33,593 nucleotides of DNA from Myxacorys chilensis ATA2-1-KO14 (GTDB taxonomy: Bacteria > Cyanobacteriota > Cyanobacteriia > Leptolyngbyales > Leptolyngbyaceae), in the NCBI GenBank assembly GCA_019359275.1, contig JAHHHP010000061.1, positions 1 to 33,593 of the forward strand, read 5' to 3'. Positions 23,729 to 31,675 of this stretch are shown in pieces. Both the position numbers and the translations under genes were made by a program. The notes below the pieces were generated by a model that saw only the letters and a program-made list of their open reading frames with translations, searched no databases and was not told the origin of the DNA. How positions within the stretch are numbered: the first letter of the stretch is position 1; every line of letters starts with the position of its first letter.

Positions 23729-24046
23729 TTACTGCGTTCTTACCGCTTGCATCGAGCCTAGAACAGCCGCCAGCAATCCTGGAAACAGCGCATCGAGATC
23801 CGCCCGTCGCAGGGAGTTGATGTATTGTGTCCCTTCTTTGCGACTGTACAAAATACCCGACTCTCGTAGAATTCGGAAATGATGAGACATCGTTGATTTA
23901 GCCAAGGAGCAATCCAAGGCAGCACAGGGTTGCTCTGTCTCTTCGGCTAATCGACGCACGATTTCTAATCGCACAGGGTCGCCCAAAGCATACAAGACCC
24001 CTGCTAAAGAAATGTTTTTCAGCTCAGGATGGTAGATTACTCTCAT
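23729..24046 (-). CDS. ArsR-family transcriptional regulator
   Basis: A 105-residue winged-helix protein. The N-terminal helices LAGVLYALGDPVRLEIVRRL are typical of ArsR proteins, and the recognition region is CSLAKSTMSHHFRILRESGIL. C41 and C46 lie in the helix before and around the recognition helix, near where ArsR has its sensing cysteines (ELCVCD), so thiol, metal or oxidant sensing is plausible. GTQYINSLRRADLDALFPGLL forms the wing and dimer helix. It is divergent from the efflux/nitroreductase gene run (first start 24552), and ArsR proteins usually repress such a neighbour. The palindrome at 24155-24171 is the best operator candidate. It ends 42 bp from the convergent TlyA gene. Confidence 0.88.
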   Translation of the reverse strand: MRVIYHPELKNISLAGVLYALGDPVRLEIVRRLAEETEQPCAALDCSLAKSTMSHHFRILRESGILYSRKEGTQYINSLRRADLDALFPGLLAAVLGSMQAVRTQ

Positions 24047-24551
24047 TCAATCAATAATCGATAGCGGGCGTCGTAATGCTCAATTAAAAGCGTAAGAAAA
24101 TTCTGCTTATTTTTAGACTAGAGATTTTTTCATTTGTCATGCTATAGTTTAATTGTTCGAGATTATCGAACTATACAATATTAAGGAGCAGAAGATAGCG
24201 GCATCTGACGCAAACGGTTAAGAAGCCACTCGTTCTAAATCTTATTAGTAGGAGACGGCATTCTGTAGGAATAAGTTCCGAGGCGCAAAATCATCTATAA
24301 GCGAGCCTGATCAATATCGGTAGGAACGGCTCTCTCAGGTAACATCGAGTACTTTTTCTTAATTCCATCAAACTCTTTCTTAACCGCTATTAAACCTTCG
24401 CAATTTTTTAGTCCACAGTCGCTCGATTGGCGCAGCTTAGAAACGCCCGTGAAATTTAGAGATTGGGATAGCAAAGTATCAAGACGAATGCTCGTAGCGG
24501 AGTATGACAGATCGTAGACAGTAGACCATCACTAGATAGAGTAGGCAATCG
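24047..24551. other. Divergent control region between regulator and efflux genes
   Basis: A gap of about 505 bp without a gene. It holds the palindrome described separately. An AAGGAG stretch near 24183-24188 is not followed by a usable start codon in any frame. The 300 bp next to the efflux gene show no other clear signal. The length is unusual for a simple ArsR divergent promoter (typically below 200 bp). Confidence 0.4.
24143..24175. promoter_or_regulatory. Candidate ArsR operator palindrome
   Basis: GTTCGA-GATTA-TCGAAC (24155-24171) is a perfect 6-bp inverted repeat with 5-bp spacer. Around it TATAGTT (24143-24149) and AACTATA (24169-24175) form a second inverted pair. It lies about 110 bp upstream of the ArsR start and 380 bp upstream of the efflux adaptor start, closer to the regulator, which suits autoregulation. 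Confidence 0.55.
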
Positions 24552-25907
24552 ATGGGTATGCAAAAGCAAGTTTATTCTTTCGCTCGGCTGATTCCCCTCA
24601 TGCTCGTTCTTTCTTGGCTCAACGCTTGCCGCTCTGCCGCACCAGAGGCAAATGCCAGTCAAGGAGAGGGAATTCCGGTACAAATTTCGGATGTGCAGTC
24701 TGCGATCGTAGACAGAAGTGACGACTTTAACGCAACGTTAGAATCTCGTCAGTCGGTCAATATCAAGCCTCGGATTGAAGGACAAGTCGCGCAAATCTTT
24801 GTGCGGGCAGGAGAGGCGGTGAAGGCAGGTCAGCCGATTCTACAAATTGATCCCCGAAAGCAAGCGGCAGCGGCGTTGGGATCAGGAGCATCAGCGGACT
24901 CGGCGCAAGCAGGCGTGTCATCAGCCCAAGCGGGTGTGACCTCGGCACGGGCCAACCTAAAGACGGCAAAAGCAACGCTGGCAGAATATCAGGAAACATT
25001 GGCGTCAAAATCGGCAGACTACGATCGCAGCAAGAGCCAGTACAGCCGTTATGACAGACTCTACAAAGCGGGGGCAGTCAGTGCCGATTTGGTTGAACAG
25101 TATTTCAACAATTTGAAGACGGCACAAGCGAGTTTGCGATCAGCACAAGCCAAAATTGACGGACAACAAGAAGAGATTGCGGCAAAAGAAGCCGATCTTG
25201 CCGCCCGTCAAGCTGATGTCTCGCGATCGCAGCGCACCTATCAGCAGGCCCAAGCCCTCACCGAGGAAGAGCAGGTGCAACTGCAATATTTTCGGATCAC
25301 GGCTCCCTTTTCTGGAACGATTGGCGAACTTCCCGTGAAAGAAGGAGATTTAGTCAGTCAGGCGACGACATTAGGAACGCTGACGCAGAATAGTGATCTT
25401 GAAGTGAACGTGTCGATTCCCACCGAAAAAGCTCGCCAAGTCAATCTTGGAACTCGGATTGATCTGATTGATTCTCAGGGTAAACAGGTCGGTTCAAGCC
25501 GCGTGTTTGCCGTGTCTCCCAAAGTTTCTACCGAAACTCAGACCGTTTTGGTAAAGGCATTAGTTGAGAATGCAGGCAGCAATTTACGCGCTGACCAGCA
25601 GATTCGAGCTAGGGTGATTTGGGAGCGGCAACCCGGCATGATGATTCCAACAACCGCCATTTCGCGGCTGGCCGGACAAAACTTTGTTTATGTAGCCGAA
25701 CCGAAGGATGGAGGCCTGATCGCGAAACAAAAGCCAATTCAAGTGGGCGTGATTCGCGGCAATAATCAGCAAGTCATAGACGGGTTAAAGCCCAACGAAA
25801 AAATTGTAGCAACAGGATTGCAGAAGATTTCTGATGGTTCATCGATTGTGAATGAAGCAGAAATGAGCAAGGCAGCACCAGAAGAGCACAAAGAGGAAAA
25901 GAAATAG
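24552..25907 (+). CDS. RND efflux periplasmic adaptor lipoprotein (membrane fusion protein)
   Basis: A 451-residue adaptor. An N-terminal hydrophobic segment ends in the lipobox LNAC with C26, so it is probably a lipoprotein. The lipoyl/barrel-sandwich half NIKPRIEGQVAQIFVRAGEAVKAGQPIL (about 72-100) is followed by an Ala/Gln-rich helical hairpin (about 120-245), then ITAPFSGTIGELPVKEGDLV (second lipoyl half) and a beta-barrel ending around 400. It links an RND pump to an outer-membrane channel, as AcrA and MexA do. The matching pump gene is 28441-31596, separated by three other genes. ATG 24558 (M3) is an alternative start; neither has an ideal ribosome site. Confidence 0.9.
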   Translation: MGMQKQVYSFARLIPLMLVLSWLNACRSAAPEANASQGEGIPVQISDVQSAIVDRSDDFNATLESRQSVNIKPRIEGQVAQIFVRAGEAVKAGQPILQIDPRKQAAAALGSGASADSAQAGVSSAQAGVTSARANLKTAKATLAEYQETLASKSADYDRSKSQYSRYDRLYKAGAVSADLVEQYFNNLKTAQASLRSAQAKIDGQQEEIAAKEADLAARQADVSRSQRTYQQAQALTEEEQVQLQYFRITAPFSGTIGELPVKEGDLVSQATTLGTLTQNSDLEVNVSIPTEKARQVNLGTRIDLIDSQGKQVGSSRVFAVSPKVSTETQTVLVKALVENAGSNLRADQQIRARVIWERQPGMMIPTTAISRLAGQNFVYVAEPKDGGLIAKQKPIQVGVIRGNNQQVIDGLKPNEKIVATGLQKISDGSSIVNEAEMSKAAPEEHKEEKK

Positions 25908-25977
25908 TAAATAGACACTATTTCTACAAGAGAGCGTTATTCTGAATCACGACACGTCAACTATTTAGGAGTATGTC

Positions 25978-26655
25978 ATGACGATTAGCCAAGAGCGGAA
26001 CCTGCACACTCAGCCTTTAGATGTTCCGAGTGCTATTGTGCAACGGCGATCGATTAAATCATTCAAACCCGACGCGATCGCGCCAGAACTGCTCCGCCGA
26101 TTGGTTGAACTGACGGTCGCGGCCCCCAGTAGCTACAACATTCAAGATTGGCGTATCGTTTTAGTTCAAGATGACGCCCAGAAGCAAGCGCTCTGCGAGG
26201 CATCTTGGAATCAACAACAAGTGCTTCAAGCCCCGGTGACGTTTGTGTTTGCAGCAGATAGTACGGCTGGAGAAGGCGATCTCACACCGATCTATGAGCA
26301 GGGGATCAGTAGTGGTGCTTGGACAGAAGGCACGGTGGAGTATTTCAAAACAGCCATTCCGCAGCACCAATCGGGCTTGGGGGATAAGCGCCGAGAATAC
26401 GCCATCAAGGATGCGGTAATTGCCGCTGTCCATCTGACGTTAGCAGCCGAGAGCTTGGGGCTATCAACCTGTTACATGAATGGGTGGATTGAAGAAAAAG
26501 TGAAAGCCGTAATTGGTGCAGAAAACGATCCGAATCTGGCGATCGCGCTGTTAATCCCGGTGGGCTATGCCGCAGAACCTCGCAAAAATCCGGGTCGCCT
26601 GCCGTTTAGCGCCAATGTGTTTGTTGATCGAATGGGCAATCCTTACGAAGGCTAA
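25978..26655 (+). CDS. Nitroreductase-family FMN oxidoreductase
   Basis: A 225-residue flavoprotein of normal length. The FMN-phosphate-binding start is AIVQRRSIKSFKPDAI (about 19-34), followed by LTVAAPSSYNIQDWRIVLV (46-64) and VHLTLAAESLGLSTCYM (about 150-167), then a C-terminal PVGYAAEPRKNPGRLP loop. These are hallmarks of the NfsA/NfsB-like group that reduces nitro compounds, quinones or enones with NAD(P)H. AGGAG lies six bases before the ATG. It follows the efflux adaptor by 70 bp and precedes the aldo/keto reductase by 75 bp, suggesting one detoxification transcript under the ArsR regulator; that is inference from layout. Confidence 0.9.
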   Translation: MTISQERNLHTQPLDVPSAIVQRRSIKSFKPDAIAPELLRRLVELTVAAPSSYNIQDWRIVLVQDDAQKQALCEASWNQQQVLQAPVTFVFAADSTAGEGDLTPIYEQGISSGAWTEGTVEYFKTAIPQHQSGLGDKRREYAIKDAVIAAVHLTLAAESLGLSTCYMNGWIEEKVKAVIGAENDPNLAIALLIPVGYAAEPRKNPGRLPFSANVFVDRMGNPYEG

Positions 26656-26730
26656 TTGATCTGATTTGTAATTGATCTGTCGTCGAATCGAGCTACTCCA
26701 TCTCATCGTTGCTTAACTTTGGAGAGAATT

Positions 26731-27765
26731 ATGCGGTATAAACTTCTCGGACACAGCGGGTTACGAGTTTCTGAACTTTGTCTTGGAACCATGACCTTTG
26801 GCGACGATTGGGGGTGGGGCGGCTCGTATGATGAGAGTCGCAAAATGTTTGATGCGTTTGCCGAGGTTGGTGGAAACTTTATCGATACGGCAAATCTATA
26901 TACCAACGGAACCAGCGAGAAGTACGTCGGTGAATTTGTGAAAAGCGATCGCGACAAGTGGGTGATCGCAACAAAGTATTCCCTCAACATGGGCAATGGT
27001 GGGATGAATGCTGTTGGCAACCATCGTAAAAACATGGTGCAAGCGGTAGAAGCAAGCCTAAAGCGATTGGACTTGGAATATATCGATCTGCTTTGGCTGC
27101 ACGCTTGGGACTCAACTACGCCCGTTGAAGAAGTGATGCGATCGTTTGACGATCTGGTGCGCCAAGGCAAAGTTCTTTATATTGGTGTCTCCGATACGCC
27201 CGCTTGGATTATTTCGCAGGCAAATATGATCGCGCAGTGGCGCGGCTGGACGCCATTTGTCGGATTGCAAATCGAGTACTCGCTAAAAGAGCGCACGTCA
27301 GAGCGAGATTTGCTACCGATGGCGCGAGCGTTTGATATCGGAGTAACAGCTTGGAGTCCGCTCGGTGCGGGTGTATTGACCGGAAAATATAACAAGCCAG
27401 AAGCGGCAGAAGGGCGATTGAACAACCCCAACACGTCGCGTCCAGTGTCAGAGCGGGATATCAGCATTGCTCAAGTTGTGCTTGACATCGCGGCTGAAAT
27501 TGAAGAAACTCCCTCACAAGTGGCACTGAACTGGATTCGACAGCAACCTGGAGGCATCATTCCGATTATTGGCTCCCGCAAACTGACACAGCTACAAGAA
27601 AACATGGCGTGTTTAGACTTTCAGCTAACGCCAGAGCAACTGCAACGGCTAGATCAGGTCAGCGCGATCGCGCCAGGATTTCCTCACGATTTCTTACAGA
27701 GTGACCAGGCTCAGAACTTTGCGTTTGGAGGAACGATCGCTCAGATTGACAATCATCGAGGCTAA
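26731..27765 (+). CDS. Aldo/keto reductase
   Basis: I start at ATG 26731, preceded by GGAG with good spacing, giving 344 residues. The frame is open to a TTG at 26719 without a ribosome site. The tetrad is D52 (NFIDTANLYTNG), Y57, K82 (IATKYS) and H124 (LLWLHAWD), and the NADP-binding end is GIIPIIGSRKLTQLQENM. It belongs to the YakC/Tas-like branch and is only moderately similar to the other aldo/keto reductase at 20240-21199. Position behind the nitroreductase and before the RND pump suggests reduction of reactive carbonyls in the same stress response. Cytoplasmic. Confidence 0.9.
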   Translation: MRYKLLGHSGLRVSELCLGTMTFGDDWGWGGSYDESRKMFDAFAEVGGNFIDTANLYTNGTSEKYVGEFVKSDRDKWVIATKYSLNMGNGGMNAVGNHRKNMVQAVEASLKRLDLEYIDLLWLHAWDSTTPVEEVMRSFDDLVRQGKVLYIGVSDTPAWIISQANMIAQWRGWTPFVGLQIEYSLKERTSERDLLPMARAFDIGVTAWSPLGAGVLTGKYNKPEAAEGRLNNPNTSRPVSERDISIAQVVLDIAAEIEETPSQVALNWIRQQPGGIIPIIGSRKLTQLQENMACLDFQLTPEQLQRLDQVSAIAPGFPHDFLQSDQAQNFAFGGTIAQIDNHRG

Positions 27766-27802
27766 CGTCCGCTCGTGAGACAATCCAGTCTGAGAAAATT
27801 CA

Positions 27803-28381
27803 ATGAATACCCCTTCGCATTTTTTAATGACGGCAGCCTTGGATAAGGCATTACCCAGAGTTCCGATTGTTAAGCGTGCGTTTTTATTGGGTGCGATCGC
27901 GCCTGATCTGCCACTTTGGCTGCTCTCGATTGGCAGCATACTCTATTACCACCTCATCTTAGGCTGGACTCGGGCAGAAACGGCAAGATTGATGTTCGAT
28001 GACTTGTACTTCCATCACCCGTTTTGGATTGCCTCACACAATCTTTTGCATTCTCCACTATTGCTGCTCATATGAATTGCCTTAGTATGGCGGTTTCGTC
28101 GCTATATTAATTCATGGCAACGAAGGGTCTTTTGGTTTCTAACAGCTTGCTTACTTCACTCTACGGTTGATATTTTTACCCACGTTGATGATGGCCCTCT
28201 GTTGCTATTTCCGTTGAATTGGACATTGCGATTTCGTAGTGCAGTTAGTTATTACGACGATCGTTATTACGGCGCGATTTTTCAGCAGGTTGATCTCTTT
28301 CTGAATTGCGTATTTATTGTTTATCTTTTATGTCCGCGACTTTATCGCTTTATTCGTGGACGTATATTCCATCAACACTAA
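27803..28381 (+). pseudogene. Membrane metal-dependent hydrolase (YdjM-like), interrupted by one in-frame TGA
   Basis: The frame from ATG 27803 reads 90 residues and stops at TGA 28073-28075. The same frame then continues for another 101 codons to TAA 28379-28381. Together they give one coherent protein of 192 codons. The N-part has HFLMTAAL and FLLGAIAPDLPLWLLS, the middle ASHNLLHSPLLLLI-stop-IALVWRF, and the C-part FLTACLLHSTVDIFTHVDDG followed by PLLLFPLNW. The His/Asp pattern and hydrophobic segments resemble the YdjM-type inner-membrane metal-dependent hydrolases. No shift of frame is needed, so the only lesion is one codon (GGA, CGA or TGG to TGA would explain it). Either a recent nonsense mutation, a sequencing error or readthrough. 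It lies within the efflux run. Confidence 0.78.
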
Positions 28382-28440
28382 GCTTTTGGGCATTTTTGCG
28401 ACGACATTACGCTTTTAGTCCTCATTCATCTAAATCTTCT

Positions 28441-31400
28441 ATGTTTGCCGATTTTTTCATTAAACGTCCTGTTTTTGCCACCGTTTGTTCATTAATTGTT
28501 CTAATTGCTGGAGCAGTTTCCTTACCGCTTTTGCCGATCGAACAATATCCTGATATCAGCCCCGTTCAAGTTGCGGTTGTCTCTAACTATCAGGGTGCAA
28601 GTGCCGACGTGGTTGAAAAGACCGTCACAAGTCTGTTAGAGCGGCAGATCAACGGGGTTGAAGGAATGCGCTACATGACCTCGATCAGCAGTAACGACGG
28701 AACTAGCCAAATCACCGTTACTTTTGAACCTGGGCGTAACAAAGATTTAGCAGCAGTAGATGTACAAAATCGCGTCTCGCTTGCTGAACCAACGCTGCCT
28801 GAGCCGGTGCGTCAGACGGGTGTTCGAGTTAGCAAACAGTCTAGCTCGATCGTGCTAGGAATGGGCATCTACGGCGACAAAGGGCAGTATGACAACATTT
28901 TTCTGAGCAACTATGCGGATCTATACGTTCTCGATCGCATCAAACGCATTCCCGGCGTCGGCAACGTTCAGCCCTTCGGAGAACGGCGCTATGCGATGCG
29001 AATCTGGCTTGATCCAAGCCGCTTGGCCAGTCGTGCTTTGACGGCTCAAGATGTCGTGAGCGCTTTGCAAGAACAAAATATTCAAGTGGGTGCAGGGCAA
29101 ATCGGACAGCCGCCCGTAAAAGACGATCAAATGTTTCAGATTGACCTGATTGCTCAAAGCCGCTTGACGACCAAAGAGGAATTTGAAGATTTAACGCTCA
29201 AAACGGGTTCCGATGGAACGCTAGTTAAACTCAAAGACATTGGTCGAGCAGAACTCGGAGCTGAAAGCTACACCAGTTTCTCGCGCTATAACGGCTTTCC
29301 GTCATTCGGTATGGGAGTCAATCAGCTTCCTGGCAGTAACGCGCTGGCGGTTGCTCATGCGGTTAAACAGGAAATGGAAAAAGCCTCAAAAGACTTTCTT
29401 CCTGGCATGACCTATGCGATTCCTTACGACCCAACGTTGTTTGTCGAAGAATCTCGCCGCGAGGTGATCAAAACGCTGTATGAGGCAATCATTCTAGTCG
29501 TCATTACTATTTTTGTCTTCATTCAAGATTGGCGAGCTACCTTGATTCCTACCATCACCATTCCGATTTCTCTGATCGGCACGTTTGCCATCATGAAGGT
29601 GTTTGGATTTACATTTAACAGTCTGTCGCTGTTTGGAATTACGTTAGCGACGGGCTTAGTGGTTGATGACGCCATTATCGTGATTGAAAACATCGATCGC
29701 TTGATGAAAGACCACAACATGCCTCCCCTGCAAGCCGCCTCAGAAGCGATGAGAGAAGTCACGGGTGCTGTAATCGCAACCTCCCTGGTTCTGATGGCAG
29801 TCTTTGTTCCGGTCGCCTTCTTTCCAGGAACAACAGGTGCACTCTATAAGCAATTTGCCCTGACGATCGCGTTCTCGGTTGTATTGTCTACCTTTAACGC
29901 GCTCACCCTGACGCCTGCCCTATCAGCCTTGCTGCTGAAAGGCGAAACGCCAAATAATCGCGTGTTTAGAGCGATCAATCGCGGCATTGATGCGGTGCGG
30001 AATGGATACCGTCACAGCCTCGGCTTGGCAGTACGGTTGAAGTACGCGATCGCAGGTTTATTCGTCACGCTCTTATGTGTGACAGGGGTTGTCTATCTCA
30101 ACACGCCCACGGCGTTTCTACCTGAAGAAGATCAGGGCTATTTCATTAACGTCATTCAAGGCCCTGATGGTACGTCAATCAATCATACGCGCGACGTGAT
30201 TGCCAAAGTTGAACAAACGGTTGGCATGATCAAAGAAGAAGTCGCTGGAACATTTGCATTGGGTGGATTTAGTACCGTGAGTGGCAACAGTGCGAACAAT
30301 GGCATTATGTTCGTACCATTGAAACCTTGGGATGAGCGACGGAAGGCAGAGCAGGCATCTACAGCATTGATCGATAAAGTTCGGGGTCCGTTGCTCGGTG
30401 GCATTTCTAATGCTTTGGTCATTCCCATCAACCCACCAACGATTCAAGGATTGGGCAGCGTTGGCGGGTTCACCTTTGAGTTGCAAGATCGCGGCGACAA
30501 CGGCATCGATAAGTTAGTCGAAGCGAAAAACCAGATTGTGGCGCAAGCAGGTAAGCGACCAGAGCTAAAAGGCGTGTTCACGACCTTCTCGGCAAGTATG
30601 CCGCAGTTGAAAATCGATGTCGATCGCAACAAAGCCAAGGCCCTTGGGATTCCGCTCTCTGACATTTTTGGCACGCTGCAAACCAATCTGGGCGGGCGTT
30701 ACGTCAACGATTTCAACTTATTCAACCGTAGCTACCGTGTGTATGTGCAGGCAGACAGCGGCTTCCGCTCCAATCCAGACGATATTGGCGCACTGCAAGT
30801 CCGTACCAACGCGGGACAAATGGTTCCCTTAAGTAATTTGGTGAAAATTACGCCCACGACGGGTGCACAGGTCATCAACCACTACAACTTGTTCCCATCT
30901 ATCGAAATTAATGGAGTGGCAGCTCCGGGCTTTAGTTCTGGACAAGCGATTAAGGCTATGGAGCAAGTTGCCGCCGAGGTTTTGCCGAAAGATATGGGAT
31001 ACGAGTGGTCTGGCATCTCGTTAGAAGAGCAAACTTCGGGCGGACTTGCCCCCTTAATTTTTGGATTGGGACTCGTTTTCGTCTTTCTGGTGTTAGCCGC
31101 TCAATACGAGAACTTTATTGATCCGGTGATCATTCTACTCTCTGTTCCCCTGGCCATTTTGGGGGCGCTTTTGGCACAGAAAGTTCGAGGGTTCTCAAAT
31201 GATGTCTACTGCCAAATTGGGCTGGTGATGCTGATTGGACTCGCGAGTAAAAACGCAATTTTGATTGTTGAATTTGCCAATCAGTTACGGGAGAGGGGAT
31301 TGTCGATTACAAAAGCTGCGATCGCGGCCTCTGAGTCTCGCCTGCGTCCGATCCTCATGACCTCACTTTCGTTTGTATTGGGTCTCGTGCCCATGATGCT

Positions 31401-31596
31401 GAGTAGTGGGGCGGGAGCCGTTAGCCGTCAGTCTCTGGGAACTGCTGTTAATGGGGGAATGATTTTGTCAACGCTACTGAGTTTGTTTATTGTGCCTGTG
31501 TTATATATCTTAATCTCAACAGGCCATGAACACTTGAATAAACAGATGAGTCAACGGTTAGGAAAACGTTCCTCCATCAAAGAACCTCTACCCTAA
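28441..31596 (+). CDS. RND multidrug efflux permease (HAE1/AcrB type)
   Basis: I start at ATG 28441 (1051 residues), because the family N-terminus MFADFFIKRPVFATVCSLIV begins there. The open frame back to 28306 is an overlap with the end of the hydrolase remnant. Twelve membrane segments and two large periplasmic loops are expected from length. Proton-relay residues are visible: D409-D410 (GLVVDDAIIVIEN) and K937 (ASKNAILIVEFANQLRERG). The AQYENFIDPVIILLSVPLAI segment is typical of AcrB/MexB. It would export hydrophobic or amphiphilic compounds with the adaptor at 24552; no outer-membrane channel gene is in the window, so a shared TolC-like channel is likely. Confidence 0.93.
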   Translation: MFADFFIKRPVFATVCSLIVLIAGAVSLPLLPIEQYPDISPVQVAVVSNYQGASADVVEKTVTSLLERQINGVEGMRYMTSISSNDGTSQITVTFEPGRNKDLAAVDVQNRVSLAEPTLPEPVRQTGVRVSKQSSSIVLGMGIYGDKGQYDNIFLSNYADLYVLDRIKRIPGVGNVQPFGERRYAMRIWLDPSRLASRALTAQDVVSALQEQNIQVGAGQIGQPPVKDDQMFQIDLIAQSRLTTKEEFEDLTLKTGSDGTLVKLKDIGRAELGAESYTSFSRYNGFPSFGMGVNQLPGSNALAVAHAVKQEMEKASKDFLPGMTYAIPYDPTLFVEESRREVIKTLYEAIILVVITIFVFIQDWRATLIPTITIPISLIGTFAIMKVFGFTFNSLSLFGITLATGLVVDDAIIVIENIDRLMKDHNMPPLQAASEAMREVTGAVIATSLVLMAVFVPVAFFPGTTGALYKQFALTIAFSVVLSTFNALTLTPALSALLLKGETPNNRVFRAINRGIDAVRNGYRHSLGLAVRLKYAIAGLFVTLLCVTGVVYLNTPTAFLPEEDQGYFINVIQGPDGTSINHTRDVIAKVEQTVGMIKEEVAGTFALGGFSTVSGNSANNGIMFVPLKPWDERRKAEQASTALIDKVRGPLLGGISNALVIPINPPTIQGLGSVGGFTFELQDRGDNGIDKLVEAKNQIVAQAGKRPELKGVFTTFSASMPQLKIDVDRNKAKALGIPLSDIFGTLQTNLGGRYVNDFNLFNRSYRVYVQADSGFRSNPDDIGALQVRTNAGQMVPLSNLVKITPTTGAQVINHYNLFPSIEINGVAAPGFSSGQAIKAMEQVAAEVLPKDMGYEWSGISLEEQTSGGLAPLIFGLGLVFVFLVLAAQYENFIDPVIILLSVPLAILGALLAQKVRGFSNDVYCQIGLVMLIGLASKNAILIVEFANQLRERGLSITKAAIAASESRLRPILMTSLSFVLGLVPMMLSSGAGAVSRQSLGTAVNGGMILSTLLSLFIVPVLYILISTGHEHLNKQMSQRLGKRSSIKEPLP

Positions 31597-31613
31597 TAGC
31601 AACGGATCTAGAA

Positions 31614-31641
31614 CTGCTTTCAGTGACTATACTGAAAGCAG
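31614..31641. terminator. Hairpin downstream of the RND pump gene
   Basis: CTGCTTTCAGT (31614-31624) pairs perfectly with ACTGAAAGCAG (31631-31641) around a 6-base loop, 17 bp past the pump stop. No T-tract follows on the plus strand, and a HIP1 octamer comes next, so termination efficiency is uncertain. Confidence 0.5.
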
Positions 31642-31675
31642 CCGCGATCGCGCATTTATAGATAAAGAATTTTAT

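Noticed and set aside
24180..24200. AAGGAG sequence that might be a ribosome site for a missing gene after the palindrome
   Set aside because: No ATG, GTG or TTG at proper distance opens a frame of useful length, so it is most likely chance.
28306..28440. N-terminal extension of the RND pump frame by 45 residues
   Set aside because: The extension overlaps the end of the hydrolase reading frame, has no family similarity, and the conserved pump N-terminus begins at 28441.
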